Assembly (NCBI RefSeq): GCF_004349245.1
Contig: NZ_SMLC01000055.1
Location: forward strand, 1 to 41,734
Length of the DNA stretch: 41,734 nucleotides
Direction of reading: 5' to 3'
DNA from: Actinomadura sp. 6K520
Lineage (GTDB): Bacteria; Actinomycetota; Actinomycetes; Streptosporangiales; Streptosporangiaceae
How positions within the stretch are numbered: the first letter of the stretch is position 1; the number at the start of each line of letters is the position of its first letter. Position numbers and translations under genes: made by a program. Shown piece by piece: positions 6,959 through 14,402 of this stretch. The notes below the pieces were generated by a model. That model made no database searches and was not told the origin of the DNA. It saw only the letters and a program-made list of their open reading frames with translations.

Positions 6959-7240
6959 TCAGGTGGCCACCAGGTCCCGGTAGTCGGGGTGCTTGTCGAT
7001 CCACCCCTTGATGAACGGGCACAGCGGGACGACGGAGAGGTTCTTCGCCCGGAGGTCGTCCAGGACGCCGCGGGCGAGCGAACCGCCCACGCCCTTGCCC
7101 TTGAACGCCGGGTCCACCTCGGTGTGGTCGAGGGAGACCTTGCCATCGCTCTTCCGGTACGTGACGAACCCGGCCGGTTCCCCGTCCAGCCTGATCTCGT
7201 AGCGGCTCTGCCCGGCGTTGTCGCTGATCTCGGTGCTCAT
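6959..7240 (-). CDS. Small GNAT-like N-acetyltransferase (YjdJ type)
   Basis: A 93-residue minimal GNAT. The sequence follows the short YjdJ/Acetyltransf_CG family: YEIRLDGEPAGFVTYRKSDG, HTEVDPAFKGKGVGGSLARG (acetyl-CoA loop K-G-K-G-V-G-G, about residues 47-56), then LSVVPLCPFIKGWIDKHPDY, where C-P-F-x2-x-W-I-x-x-H-P-x-Y is the family signature. The length matches the family, which lacks the N-terminal strands of larger GNATs. It begins 36 nt after cimA on the same strand, so it may be the second gene of the cimA transcript. The physiological acceptor is unknown. It is convergent with the cyclase-like gene, ending 6 nt from it. Confidence 0.85.
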   Translation of the reverse strand: MSTEISDNAGQSRYEIRLDGEPAGFVTYRKSDGKVSLDHTEVDPAFKGKGVGGSLARGVLDDLRAKNLSVVPLCPFIKGWIDKHPDYRDLVAT

Positions 7241-7276
7241 GGTCCCGACAATGCGTGCCGTGCCCGATTGATTCCC

Positions 7277-8854
7277 TCAGCCCGCGTCGTATCCCGCGCG
7301 GAGCAGGCAGTAGGTGACGGCCTCCTCAAGGGCCTGCCAGGAAGCGGCGATGACGTTGTCCTCCACGCCGACCGTGCCCCACTCGCGTTCACCGTCGCCG
7401 GACTCGATGAGGACCCTGGTGCGGGCGTCGGTGCCGTGCGCGCCCTCCAGGATGCGGACCTTGTAGTCGACGAGCTCCAGCCGCGCCAGCTCCGGGTAGA
7501 GGCGGCCGAGCGCGATCCGCAGCGCGTTGTCGAGGGCGTTGACGGGGCCGTTGCCCTCGCCGGTCGCGATGATCCGCTCGCCCTTGGCGTGCAGCTTGAC
7601 GGTCGCCTCGCTGACCATGGACCCGTCGGGACGGCGCTCCACGATCGACCGCCACGACTCGACCTCGAAGTGCCGCTGCCGGACGCCGGTCAGCTCCTCG
7701 CGCAGCAGCAGTTCGAAGGAGGCGTCCGCGGCCTCGAAGGTGTAGCCGGTGTTCTCCAGGTCCTTGACCTTGTCGACGACGGCCTTGGCCTTCTCCCCGG
7801 ACAGGTCGTAGCCCAGCTCGCGGCCCTTGAGCTCGACCGACGCCCGTCCGGCCATGCTGGATACCAGCATCCGCATGTCGTTGCCGACGGCGGCCGGGTC
7901 GATGTGCTGGTACAGGTCCGGGTCGACCTTGACGGCGGAGGCGTGCAGGCCGGCCTTGTGGGCGAACGCCGACAGCCCCACGTACGGCTGCTGCGAGGCG
8001 GGCGCGATGTTGGTGACCTCGGAGACGGCGTGCGCGATACGGGTCATCTCGCCGAGCTGCGCGTCGGTGACGAGGGTCATGCCCCGCTTGAGCTGCAGGT
8101 TCCCGACGACCGTGAACAGGTTGGCGTTGCCGCTGCGCTCGCCGTACCCGTTCGCGCAGCCCTGGACGTGGGTGGCGCCGGCCTTGACGGCGGCGAGGGA
8201 GTTGGCCACCGCGCAGCCCGAGTCGTCGTGGCAGTGGATCCCGACGCGGACCCCGGCGGAGACGACGTCGTGGACGACCTCGGCCAGCTCGTCCGGCAGC
8301 ATGCCGCCGTTGGTGTCGCAGAGCGCGACGACGTCGGCGCCCGCCTCGGCGGCGGTGCGGACGGCCTCCAGCGCGTAGGCGCGGTTGGCCTTGTAGCCGT
8401 CGAAGAAGTGCTCGGCGTCCAGGAAGACTCGTTGGCCCTCCGCACGCAGGTGGGAGACCGTGTCGCGGATCATCGCGAGGTTCTCCGCCAGCGTCGTGCG
8501 GAGGGCCAGCTCGACGTGCCTGTCGTGACTCTTGGCGACCAGGGTCACGACGGGCGCGCCGGATTCGCGCAGCGCGGCCACCTGCGGGTCGTCGGCGGCC
8601 TTGACACCGGCCCGGCGGGTCGCGCCGAACGCGGTGAGCTGCGCGTGCCTCAGGTCCAGCTCGGTCCGAGCACGCCTGAAGAACTCGGTGTCCCTGGGAT
8701 TGGCGCCGGGCCAGCCGCCCTCGATGAAACCGACGCCCAGGTCGTCCAGGTGCCGCGCGATGGCGAGCTTGTCGGGCACGGAGAGGTTGAGCCCCTCCTG
8801 CTGTGCGCCGTCGCGCAGGGTGGTGTCGTAGACATGGAACGCGTCGCCTTGCAT
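7277..8854 (-). CDS. cimA: (R)-citramalate synthase
   Basis: A 525-residue enzyme condensing pyruvate and acetyl-CoA to citramalate, the first step of the threonine-independent route to isoleucine. It belongs to the HMG-CoA lyase-like/2-isopropylmalate synthase family: YDTTLRDGAQQEG at the N-terminus (catalytic Arg14, metal Asp15), GIHCHDDSG with metal His207 and His209, NGYGERSGNAN, and a C-terminal LeuA-type allosteric domain (about 395-525). The subgroup markers FIEGGWPGANPRD and FFDGYKAN are those of CimA-type rather than LeuA-type proteins. ATG at 8852-8854 is chosen because GGGGG lies 7 nt upstream and because the frame further upstream runs into the attenuator. Expression is probably governed by the leader peptide and terminator at 8892-8989. 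Confidence 0.93.
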   Translation of the reverse strand: MQGDAFHVYDTTLRDGAQQEGLNLSVPDKLAIARHLDDLGVGFIEGGWPGANPRDTEFFRRARTELDLRHAQLTAFGATRRAGVKAADDPQVAALRESGAPVVTLVAKSHDRHVELALRTTLAENLAMIRDTVSHLRAEGQRVFLDAEHFFDGYKANRAYALEAVRTAAEAGADVVALCDTNGGMLPDELAEVVHDVVSAGVRVGIHCHDDSGCAVANSLAAVKAGATHVQGCANGYGERSGNANLFTVVGNLQLKRGMTLVTDAQLGEMTRIAHAVSEVTNIAPASQQPYVGLSAFAHKAGLHASAVKVDPDLYQHIDPAAVGNDMRMLVSSMAGRASVELKGRELGYDLSGEKAKAVVDKVKDLENTGYTFEAADASFELLLREELTGVRQRHFEVESWRSIVERRPDGSMVSEATVKLHAKGERIIATGEGNGPVNALDNALRIALGRLYPELARLELVDYKVRILEGAHGTDARTRVLIESGDGEREWGTVGVEDNVIAASWQALEEAVTYCLLRAGYDAG

Positions 8855-8891
8855 GGTCGAGCCCCCAAGGGAGTGATCAGCGCCAGGGCAC

Positions 8892-8921
8892 AAAAAAGAC
8901 CCCTCACGGACGTGAGAGGTC
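8892..8921 (-). terminator. Attenuator terminator of cimA
   Basis: On the minus strand GACCTCTCACG (8911-8921) pairs with CGTGAGGGGTC (8898-8908) around a 2-nt centre with one mismatch, followed by six U (8892-8897). It lies between the leader peptide and cimA, 37 nt before the cimA start, so it can end transcription before the gene is reached. Confidence 0.85.
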
Positions 8922-8922
8922 T

Positions 8923-8960
8923 GCGCGCCGGCGTCGTCCAGTTAGCTGCTGCCGGCGCGC
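8923..8960 (-). promoter_or_regulatory. GC-rich leader stem overlapping the cimA leader peptide
   Basis: GCCGGCGCGC (8951-8960) and GCGCGCCGGC (8923-8932) form a perfect 10-bp stem whose loop contains the leader stop codon TAA. It is the pause/antiterminator element expected between leader peptide and terminator: a ribosome completing the peptide would cover its 5' arm. Confidence 0.7.
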
Positions 8961-8989
8961 CAGCCGATAATCACGAGGCTGTGGCGCAT
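8942..8989 (-). CDS. cimA leader peptide (branched-chain amino acid attenuation)
   Basis: A 15-codon ORF, MRHSLVIIGWRAGSS, starts with ATG at 8987-8989 and ends with TAA at 8942-8944. The run Leu-Val-Ile-Ile uses CTC GTG ATT ATC; ATT is rare in this genome. The ORF is followed by a GC-rich stem and a U-tailed terminator ahead of cimA, the classic architecture of ribosome-mediated attenuation: stalling at Val/Ile codons when charged tRNA is short would favour read-through. A -10-like CAGACT (9000-9005, minus) lies 10 nt upstream; no clear -35 was found. Only a weak SD (GGAC) precedes it. Confidence 0.8.
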   Translation of the reverse strand: MRHSLVIIGWRAGSS

Positions 8990-9057
8990 GATGACGTCCA
9001 GTCTGCCACACGGGTCGCGGTGCTCGTGCCGTCCGTCCGGATGCTGAGACGGCGATT

Positions 9058-9080
9058 CCCCGGCGCACATGGCGCCGGGG
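9058..9080 (-). terminator. ilvE terminator hairpin
   Basis: CCCCGGCGC (9058-9066) and GCGCCGGGG (9072-9080) form a perfect 9-bp stem with a 5-nt loop, 17 nt past the ilvE stop. There is no U-run, as is common for actinobacterial terminators. Confidence 0.65.
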
Positions 9081-9097
9081 CTGCGCGAACGTGGAGA

Positions 9098-10201
9098 TCA
9101 GACGATTCCGTGGACCCAGCCGTAGGGGTCGGGACGGGTGCCGTACTGGATGCCGACCAGTTCCCCGCGGAGCCGCATCGACACCTCGCCGGGCTCGCCG
9201 TCCCCGATCGTCCACTCGCGGTCGGCGCCCTTCACCCGGCCGACCGGGCTGATGATCGCGGCGGTGCCGCAGCCGAACACCTCGGTGATCTCGCCGGACT
9301 CGCAGCCGGACTGCCACTCCTCGATGCTGATCTTGCCCTCCTCGGCGGGGATGCCGAGGTCGGGGGCCAGCTTGAGCATGGAGTCGCGGGTGACGCCGGC
9401 GAGGAGCGTCCCGGTGAGCGCGGGGGTGAGGATGCGGGCCCGCGCGCCGGACCCGTAGACGAACATGAGGTTCATCGAGCCGACCTCCTCGACCCAGCGG
9501 TGCTCCACCGCGTCGAGCCAGACGACCTGGTCGCAGCCCTGCTCGACGGCCTCGGCCTGCCCGGCGAACGAGGCCGCGTAGTTGCCGCCGAACTTCGCCT
9601 CGCCGGTGCCGCCCTGCGCCGCGCGGGTGTAGTTCTGCGACAGCCACACCGAGACGGGCTTGATCCCGCGCGGGTAGTACAGCCCGGACGGGGACGCGAT
9701 GACCGCGAACAGGAACTCGTCCGCGGGGCTGTTGACGCCGAGCGCGCGGGTGGTCGCGAACATGAACGGCCGCAGGTAGAGGCTGTGGCCCTCGGTGTCG
9801 GGGACCCAGTCCTTGTCGGTGCGGACGAGGAGCTCGATCGCGGCCACGAACAGCTGCTCGGGGATCTCGGGCATCGCCATCCGGCGGGCCGAGCGATTCA
9901 TCCGGGCCGCGTTCATGTACGGCCGGAAGGTGACGATCGACCCGTCCGGCTGCTTGTACGCCTTGAGGCCCTCGAAGAGCTCCTGCGCGTAGTGGAACAC
10001 CTGGCTGGCCGGGTCCATGGGGATCGGCCCGTACGGTTCGAGCCGCGCGTCGTGCCAGCCCCGGTCCGCCGAGTACCGGATGGTGACCATGTGGTCGGTG
10101 AAGTGCCGCCCGAAGCCGGGGTCGGCCAGGACGCGCTCGCGTTCGGCGGCGCTCGCCGGCCGCTCGTTGCGCGTGATCTCGAAGTCCAGGGTGCTGGTCA
10201 T
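9098..10201 (-). CDS. ilvE: Branched-chain amino acid aminotransferase
   Basis: A 367-residue fold-type IV PLP enzyme that transaminates the 2-oxo acids of Leu, Ile and Val with glutamate, the last step of all three pathways. Visible features are HYAQELFEGLKAYKQPDGSI, RFNR-like RMNRSARRMAMP, LYLRPFMFAT, the catalytic Lys203 in GTGEAKFGGNYA, and EVFGCGTAAIISPVG, which binds the cofactor phosphate. Length and motifs fit the actinobacterial/eukaryotic-like IlvE group. ATG at 10199-10201 has GAGAGGA about 9 nt upstream. Upstream, TTGAGG and TACGAC spaced 17 nt (minus strand, about 10269-10297) form a possible promoter; the leuB terminator separates it from leuB, so ilvE is probably its own transcription unit. 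Confidence 0.95.
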   Translation of the reverse strand: MTSTLDFEITRNERPASAAERERVLADPGFGRHFTDHMVTIRYSADRGWHDARLEPYGPIPMDPASQVFHYAQELFEGLKAYKQPDGSIVTFRPYMNAARMNRSARRMAMPEIPEQLFVAAIELLVRTDKDWVPDTEGHSLYLRPFMFATTRALGVNSPADEFLFAVIASPSGLYYPRGIKPVSVWLSQNYTRAAQGGTGEAKFGGNYAASFAGQAEAVEQGCDQVVWLDAVEHRWVEEVGSMNLMFVYGSGARARILTPALTGTLLAGVTRDSMLKLAPDLGIPAEEGKISIEEWQSGCESGEITEVFGCGTAAIISPVGRVKGADREWTIGDGEPGEVSMRLRGELVGIQYGTRPDPYGWVHGIV

Positions 10202-10313
10202 CGCGGTTCGTCCTCTCGCGGATCGCCGGGGCGGCCCCTTTGCCGCTTCGGCTTCCTTAGTCCCTATTGTCGTACTTCGTCTAGTCCCACTCCTCAACTG
10301 CGCGGCGCGCACG

Positions 10314-10344
10314 AAAAACCGGGCGCGCCGCGTGGCACGCCCGG
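10314..10344 (-). terminator. leuB intrinsic terminator
   Basis: CCGGGCGTGCC (10334-10344 read on minus) pairs with GGCGCGCCCGG (10319-10329) over 11 bp with one G-U pair and a 4-nt loop, followed by five U (10314-10318). It is 28 nt downstream of the leuB stop. Confidence 0.85.
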
Positions 10345-10372
10345 AGTGCTCGGTTCCGGCGGAGGCGTGCCC

Positions 10373-11428
10373 CTAGCCGGTTACTCGCTTGGCGATCGCG
10401 TCGCCGATCTGTGCGGTCGAGCGGGCGCCGAGACCGGCGCGCTCGGCCAGGTCGTCGGAGACGGCCTGCTCCACGCGGCGGGCCGCGTCAGCCGCGCCGA
10501 CGTGGTCGAGCAGCATCGCGACCGACAGGATCGTGGCGGTCGGGTCGGCCTTGCCCTGCCCGGCGATGTCGGGCGCGCTGCCGTGCACCGGCTCGAACAT
10601 CGACGGAGCGGTGCGGTCGGGGTTGACGTTGCCGGACGCGGCGAGCCCGATGCCGCCGGCGATCGCGGCCCCGATGTCGGTGATGATGTCGCCGAACAGG
10701 TTGTCGGTGACGACCACGTCGAACCGCTGCGGCTGGTTCACGAAGAACATCGTCGCCGCGTCCACGTGCACGTAGTCGGTGGCGACCTGCGGGTACTCCT
10801 CGCCCACCCGCCTGAGGACGCGCTGGTAGAGGTCGCCCGCGAACGTGAGGACATTGTCCTTGTGGACGAGGGTCAGCTTCCTGCGCGGCCGGGACGCGGC
10901 CACCTCGAACGCGTACCGGACGACCCGCTCCACGCCGTAGGCGGTGTTCACGCTCTCCTGCGTGGCGACCTCGTGCGGGGTCCCCTTGCGCAGCACGCCG
11001 CCGACACCGGTGTAGGGGCCCTCGGTGCCCTCCCGGACGACGACCATGTCGATGTCGTCCGGCTTCACACCAGCCAGCGGCGTGGTGACGCCCGGGAAGA
11101 GCTTCACCGGGCGCAGGTTGACGTAGTGGTCCAGTTCGAACCGGGTCCGCAGCAGCAGCCCGCGCTCCAGGACGCCGCTCGGCACGCTCGGGTCGCCGAC
11201 GGCGCCCAGGAGGATGACCTCCTGCTCGCGCAGCTCGCCGAGGACCGCGTCGGGCAGCGTCTCGCCCGTCCGGTGCCAGCGGGCGGCGCCCAGGTCGTAG
11301 GAGGTCTGCTCGAACGCGAGACCGCTGGACGGGGCGACGGCCTCAAGGACCTTGAGCCCCTCGGCGACGACCTCGGGACCGATGCCGTCACCCGGAATGA
11401 CGGCCAGGCGAATGCTGCGGGAAGCCAT
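10373..11428 (-). CDS. leuB: 3-isopropylmalate dehydrogenase
   Basis: A 351-residue NAD-dependent oxidative decarboxylase making 2-oxoisocaproate in leucine synthesis. Family hallmarks: [20 protein letters not shown] at the N-terminus, substrate-binding [30 protein letters not shown], the Lys of VHKDNVLTF, and the metal-binding [19 protein letters not shown], then [20 protein letters not shown]. The length fits the actinobacterial LeuB type. The start is an ATG at 11426-11428 with no good SD. A -10-like TAGAGT (11435-11440, minus strand) lies exactly 6 nt before the ATG, so the mRNA may be leaderless, a frequent arrangement in actinomycetes (inference). The preceding gene on the same strand ends 38 nt upstream. 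Confidence 0.95.
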   Translation of the reverse strand: MASRSIRLAVIPGDGIGPEVVAEGLKVLEAVAPSSGLAFEQTSYDLGAARWHRTGETLPDAVLGELREQEVILLGAVGDPSVPSGVLERGLLLRTRFELDHYVNLRPVKLFPGVTTPLAGVKPDDIDMVVVREGTEGPYTGVGGVLRKGTPHEVATQESVNTAYGVERVVRYAFEVAASRPRRKLTLVHKDNVLTFAGDLYQRVLRRVGEEYPQVATDYVHVDAATMFFVNQPQRFDVVVTDNLFGDIITDIGAAIAGGIGLAASGNVNPDRTAPSMFEPVHGSAPDIAGQGKADPTATILSVAMLLDHVGAADAARRVEQAVSDDLAERAGLGARSTAQIGDAIAKRVTG

Positions 11429-11434
11429 GCGCGC

Positions 11435-11440
11435 ACTCTA
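11435..11440 (-). promoter_or_regulatory. Candidate -10 box for a leaderless leuB transcript
   Basis: On the minus strand TAGAGT fits the TAnnnT actinobacterial -10 pattern and stands 6 nt before the leuB ATG, which has no Shine-Dalgarno sequence. No matching -35 hexamer is visible, so confidence is low. Confidence 0.35.
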
Positions 11441-11466
11441 CTGCAAACGTCTCACTGCTTGGGCCC

Positions 11467-12156
11467 TCATCTCAGATTCCGGGACAAGAGCCCGCAATCA
11501 CCGCACATACCCCCACCAGGGGCGCGGTAGTAGAGGCAGCAGTTGCGCCGGACGAACCCCTCCGCCCCGAAGTGCCCGGCATCGGCCAGCGGTGCACGCC
11601 CGAGCAACTCGCGCACCAGCTCGGCCCGGAACCCCCCGGGCGGCCCCACGTTGAGGCTCCCGGCAAGCGCGGACGCAGCGTTACCCCAAACCAGCCCGTC
11701 CGCAAGCGAAACGAACCTCAGCATCATCTCGCGCAAGGGCCTGAGATGACCGTCCACGACCATGGGATGAATGAGGTCGGCGGCCTGCCCGACCTCGGCT
11801 ACCCGCCACCCGCGCGGATCGGCGAGCCCCAGCGCGACGGATTCGCCTGGCGCCCAGCGCCAGTGCAGACCCGCCAGGTCGGGAACGATCCCGCGCGCGG
11901 CCGCCGCGACCACGGGCGACCACAACCGTGACGCAAGCCCTTGCAGAAGGATGGACGCGGCGACACGCCGTTCCTCCGTACCGAGCCGCTCCCCGCAATC
12001 CATGGTCGCGGCGAAGAGCCGTTCGGCGTCCGGAAAGCGGCGCCAGGCCACACCGGCGACCTCCGCCGGGCCGGTAATGATCTCGAAGTACGGCCCGAGC
12101 GCGGCGACGTCACCGAGCACTTCTGCAACGTCGTCCCGGCCGGCTTCGCGCAACAT
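11467..12156 (-). CDS. FhuF-like (2Fe-2S) protein, putative ferric-siderophore reductase
   Basis: About 229 residues. The last 25 residues carry RRNCCLYYRAPGGGMCGDCG: the spacing C-C-x10-C-x2-C is the unusual [2Fe-2S] ligand pattern of FhuF, which reduces Fe(III) in siderophore complexes in the cytosol. The rest is helical and Ala/Leu-rich with LLQGLASRLWSPVVAAAARG and FRAELVRELLGRAPLADAG, as in FhuF-like proteins. The ATG at 12154-12156 is the first in the conserved part (MLREAGRDDVAEVLGDVAAL); its SD is poor, so the start is uncertain and the frame remains open to 12228. No siderophore genes or obvious iron-box sequence lie nearby. It sits between serA and leuB, and a 30-residue ORF precedes it. 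Confidence 0.78.
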   Translation of the reverse strand: MLREAGRDDVAEVLGDVAALGPYFEIITGPAEVAGVAWRRFPDAERLFAATMDCGERLGTEERRVAASILLQGLASRLWSPVVAAAARGIVPDLAGLHWRWAPGESVALGLADPRGWRVAEVGQAADLIHPMVVDGHLRPLREMMLRFVSLADGLVWGNAASALAGSLNVGPPGGFRAELVRELLGRAPLADAGHFGAEGFVRRNCCLYYRAPGGGMCGDCGLLSRNLR

Positions 12157-12238
12157 GCCACCAGTCTGGCGGCCCGGGCACGCCCCTGCCGAACCGACCT
12201 CGCGCAAGCGCCCGGACGCCGAGGGCAATTCGACGAAC

Positions 12239-12331
12239 TCAGTCCGCGCGGCGGTCCAGGGCCGTCTGCAGAGCGCGGGCGGCCTCTTCCTGGGCGTCGT
12301 CTTCGGGCTTGTTGGTCCAGGTGTCGTTCAT
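12239..12331 (-). CDS. Putative small acidic protein of 30 residues
   Basis: ATG at 12329-12331, TGA at 12239-12241, with GGAG 9 nt upstream. The codons have the genome's bias: 27 of 30 sense codons end in G or C, unlike the random frames around it. The peptide begins MNDTWTNKPEDDAQEEAARA and ends LQTALDRRAD; it should form a polar amphipathic helix and has no Cys, no signal peptide and no hydrophobic segment. It lies 82 nt upstream of the FhuF-like gene on the same strand. It may be a small regulatory protein, or a precursor peptide of an unknown type; the lack of Ser/Thr/Cys at the C-terminus argues against a lanthipeptide-like core. I do not recognise a family. Confidence 0.5.
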   Translation of the reverse strand: MNDTWTNKPEDDAQEEAARALQTALDRRAD

Positions 12332-12651
12332 GATGATTCGCTCCGATCGCTGGGCTGGTGCCAGAGGGCCGCCGGGATGCCGTGGTTCGCACGGTCCGGC
12401 GTGGACATCGGGCTGACGGCCAGGCAGAGCCTCCGCAGCGGGTGCCGGCCTGCCGATGTTCAGGCCCCGCTGCGGCAGCGAAGGATTACCACGAAGCGCC
12501 GCATGATTACCTGCGAGGTTACCCGCCATCACGGGTGGTTGTCCCGACTCGTGGCCAAGAATCTCAGCATTTGAGATGCGGCGCGGCGCGCGGGACGCCA
12601 CGGGCGGGCGCCCGCAAGCGCCCGCCCGTGACTTTCGGCCCAGTGTCGTGG
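12332..12651. other. Intergenic region between serA and the small ORF
   Basis: 320 nt without a supported gene. It holds the serA terminator (12599-12630) at one end. In the middle are three short similar blocks, GATTACC at 12484-12490 and 12505-12511 and GGTTACC at 12517-12523, of unknown meaning. Promoter elements for the small ORF/FhuF-like unit should lie here, but I could not assign hexamers. Confidence 0.5.
12599..12630 (-). terminator. serA terminator hairpin
   Basis: CACGGGCGGGCGC (12599-12611) and GCGCCCGCCCGTG (12618-12630) form a perfect 13-bp stem with a 6-nt loop, 21 nt past the serA stop. No U-run follows; the stem is very stable. Confidence 0.8.
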
Positions 12652-14241
12652 TCAGCCGTCCAGGTCCACGCGGCGGCCCATGTCGGCGCCGACCTCGCGG
12701 GTGATGGCGTCGATGAGCTGCGGGCCGATGGCGGAGTCGACGGTCAGCGCGATCAGCGCCTTGCCGCCCTTGACGTCCCGGCCGACCTGCATGCTCGCGA
12801 TGTTGACCTGCGCGTCGCCGAGCAGCCTGCCGACCGAGCCGACGATTCCGGGGCGGTCGACGTAGGAGAAGAACGCCATGTGCTCGGTCGGGACGAGCTC
12901 CATGTCGTAGCCGTTGATCTCGATGATCCGCTCGGCGTGCTTGGGGCCGGTGAGAGTGCCGGACACCGACACGACCGAGCCGTCCGACATCGTGCCGCGC
13001 ACCTGCACGACGTTGCGCCAGTCGGGGCTGTCCTCGCTGGTGGTGAGGGTGACCTCGACGCCGCGGTCGCGGGCCAGCAGCGGCGCGTTGACGAACGTCA
13101 CCGTCTCCTCGATCACGTCGACGAACACGCCCTTGAGCGCGGCGAGCTCCAGGACCTTGACGTCGTGCTCGGCGATCTCGCCGCGGACCACCACGTCCAG
13201 CCGGACCGGGACGCCGCCGGCGAGGGCGGTGAAGATGCGGCCGAGCTTCTCGGCGAGCGGCAGGCCGGGCTTGACGTCCTCGGCGACCGCGCCGCCCTGC
13301 ACGTTCACCGCGTCCGGCACGAACTCGCCGGACAGCGCGAGCTTCACCGAGCGGGCGACCTGGGTGCCCGCCTTCTCCTGCGCCTCGTGGGTGCTGGCGC
13401 CGAGGTGCGGGGTGACGACGACGTTGTCGTGCTGGAACAGCGGGCTGTCGGTGCAGGGCTCGGTGCTGAACACGTCGATGCCGGCGCCGGCGACCCGGCC
13501 GTCCTTGAGGGCGACCTCCAGCGCCGCCTCGTCCACGATCCCGCCGCGGGCGGCGTTGACGATCCGCACGGTCGGCTTGACCTTCTGCAGCTCGCGGTCG
13601 CCGATGAGGCCGAGGGTCTCGGGCGTCTTCGGCAGGTGGACGGTGATGAAGTCGCTCTCGCGGAGCAGCTCGTCCAGCGTGACGAGTTTCACGCCGAGCT
13701 GGGCGGCGCGGGCCGCCTGGACGTACGGGTCGTACGCGAGCACGTTCATGTCGAAGGCGGCGAGGCGCTGGGCGACGAGGACGCCGATGCGGCCGAGGCC
13801 GAGGACGCCGACGGTCTTGCCCTGCAGCTCCACGCCGGTGTACTTGGAGCGCTTCCATTCCCCCTGCTTGAGGGCGGTGTGGCCCTGGGGAACGTTCCGC
13901 GCGGTCGCCAGCAGCAGCGCGACGGCGTGCTCGGCGGCGGTGACGATGTTGGACGTCGGCGCGTTGACGACCATGACGCCGGCCTTGGTGGCGGCCTCGA
14001 CGTCGACGTTGTCGAGGCCGACGCCGGCGCGGGCGACGACCCGCAGCTTCCTGGCGTGCTGGAACACCTCGGCGGTGACCTTGGTGGCGCTTCGCACGAT
14101 GATCGCGTCGACGTCGGCGACGGCGGGCAGCAGCTGCTCCCGGTCACCGCCGTCGACGTGGCGGACCTCGTAGTCGGCCTCCAGCACGGCGATCCCGGCC
14201 GGTGAGAGTTCTTCTGCGACGAGGACGACGGGCTTGCTCAA
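12652..14241 (-). CDS. serA: D-3-phosphoglycerate dehydrogenase
   Basis: A 529-residue NAD-dependent enzyme, first step of serine synthesis from 3-phosphoglycerate. The layout is that of the long actinobacterial SerA: catalytic domain with GKTVGVLGLGRIG (NAD loop, about 141-153), Arg232 in NAARGGIVDE, Glu261 in FSTEP and His279 in TPHLGAST; an intervening domain (about 320-450); and a C-terminal ACT domain (MAFFSYVDRPGIVGSVGRLL to VDLDG) that senses serine. I chose the TTG at 14239-14241 (MSKPVVLVAEELSP) because GAAGGA precedes it by 8 nt and no ATG or GTG lies close in frame. The SD and the start region are complementary (AAGGAA/TTCCTT), so a small hairpin may limit initiation. It has its own terminator downstream. 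Confidence 0.94.
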   Translation of the reverse strand: MSKPVVLVAEELSPAGIAVLEADYEVRHVDGGDREQLLPAVADVDAIIVRSATKVTAEVFQHARKLRVVARAGVGLDNVDVEAATKAGVMVVNAPTSNIVTAAEHAVALLLATARNVPQGHTALKQGEWKRSKYTGVELQGKTVGVLGLGRIGVLVAQRLAAFDMNVLAYDPYVQAARAAQLGVKLVTLDELLRESDFITVHLPKTPETLGLIGDRELQKVKPTVRIVNAARGGIVDEAALEVALKDGRVAGAGIDVFSTEPCTDSPLFQHDNVVVTPHLGASTHEAQEKAGTQVARSVKLALSGEFVPDAVNVQGGAVAEDVKPGLPLAEKLGRIFTALAGGVPVRLDVVVRGEIAEHDVKVLELAALKGVFVDVIEETVTFVNAPLLARDRGVEVTLTTSEDSPDWRNVVQVRGTMSDGSVVSVSGTLTGPKHAERIIEINGYDMELVPTEHMAFFSYVDRPGIVGSVGRLLGDAQVNIASMQVGRDVKGGKALIALTVDSAIGPQLIDAITREVGADMGRRVDLDG

Positions 14242-14254
14242 GGAAACGTTCCTT
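14240..14254 (-). promoter_or_regulatory. Hairpin pairing the serA SD with its start region
   Basis: On the minus strand AAGGAA (14249-14254) and TTCCTT (14240-14245) pair around CGT. The first arm is the Shine-Dalgarno sequence and the second reaches into the TTG start codon. It could dampen initiation, or it could be coincidental. Confidence 0.35.
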
Positions 14255-14319
14255 CGGAAGTGGATGTTCGTGTGGTGTGTGCAGGTGAAGTCGCGGGTCA
14301 CCTCGTCGTGCCCTCGCCC

Positions 14320-14343
14320 CCACGGGAGTCTATCTCCCGGTGG
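14320..14343 (-). terminator. Hairpin after the thymidylate-synthase-like gene
   Basis: CCACCGGGAG (14334-14343 on minus) pairs imperfectly with CTCCCGTGG (14320-14328) around ATAGA. It lies 60 nt past the stop of the gene at 14403 and 79 nt before serA, so it may end the former or form part of the serA leader. Confidence 0.45.
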
Positions 14344-14402
14344 AGGGCGGGTTTCCCGGCAGGGAGACACCCACCGGTAACTCCGGTTCGTCCCGTGTCG
14401 GC

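Noticed and set aside
6989..11530. A 1513-codon plus-strand frame
   Set aside because: It runs antisense to cimA, ilvE and leuB, whose products are unmistakable. Long antisense frames are a by-product of high third-position GC; its translation is low-complexity with no family motif.
12484..12523. Three GATTACC/GGTTACC blocks
   Set aside because: Spacing is irregular (21 and 12 nt) and the words are short. They are mentioned in the intergenic entry but not claimed as binding sites or as a repeat array.
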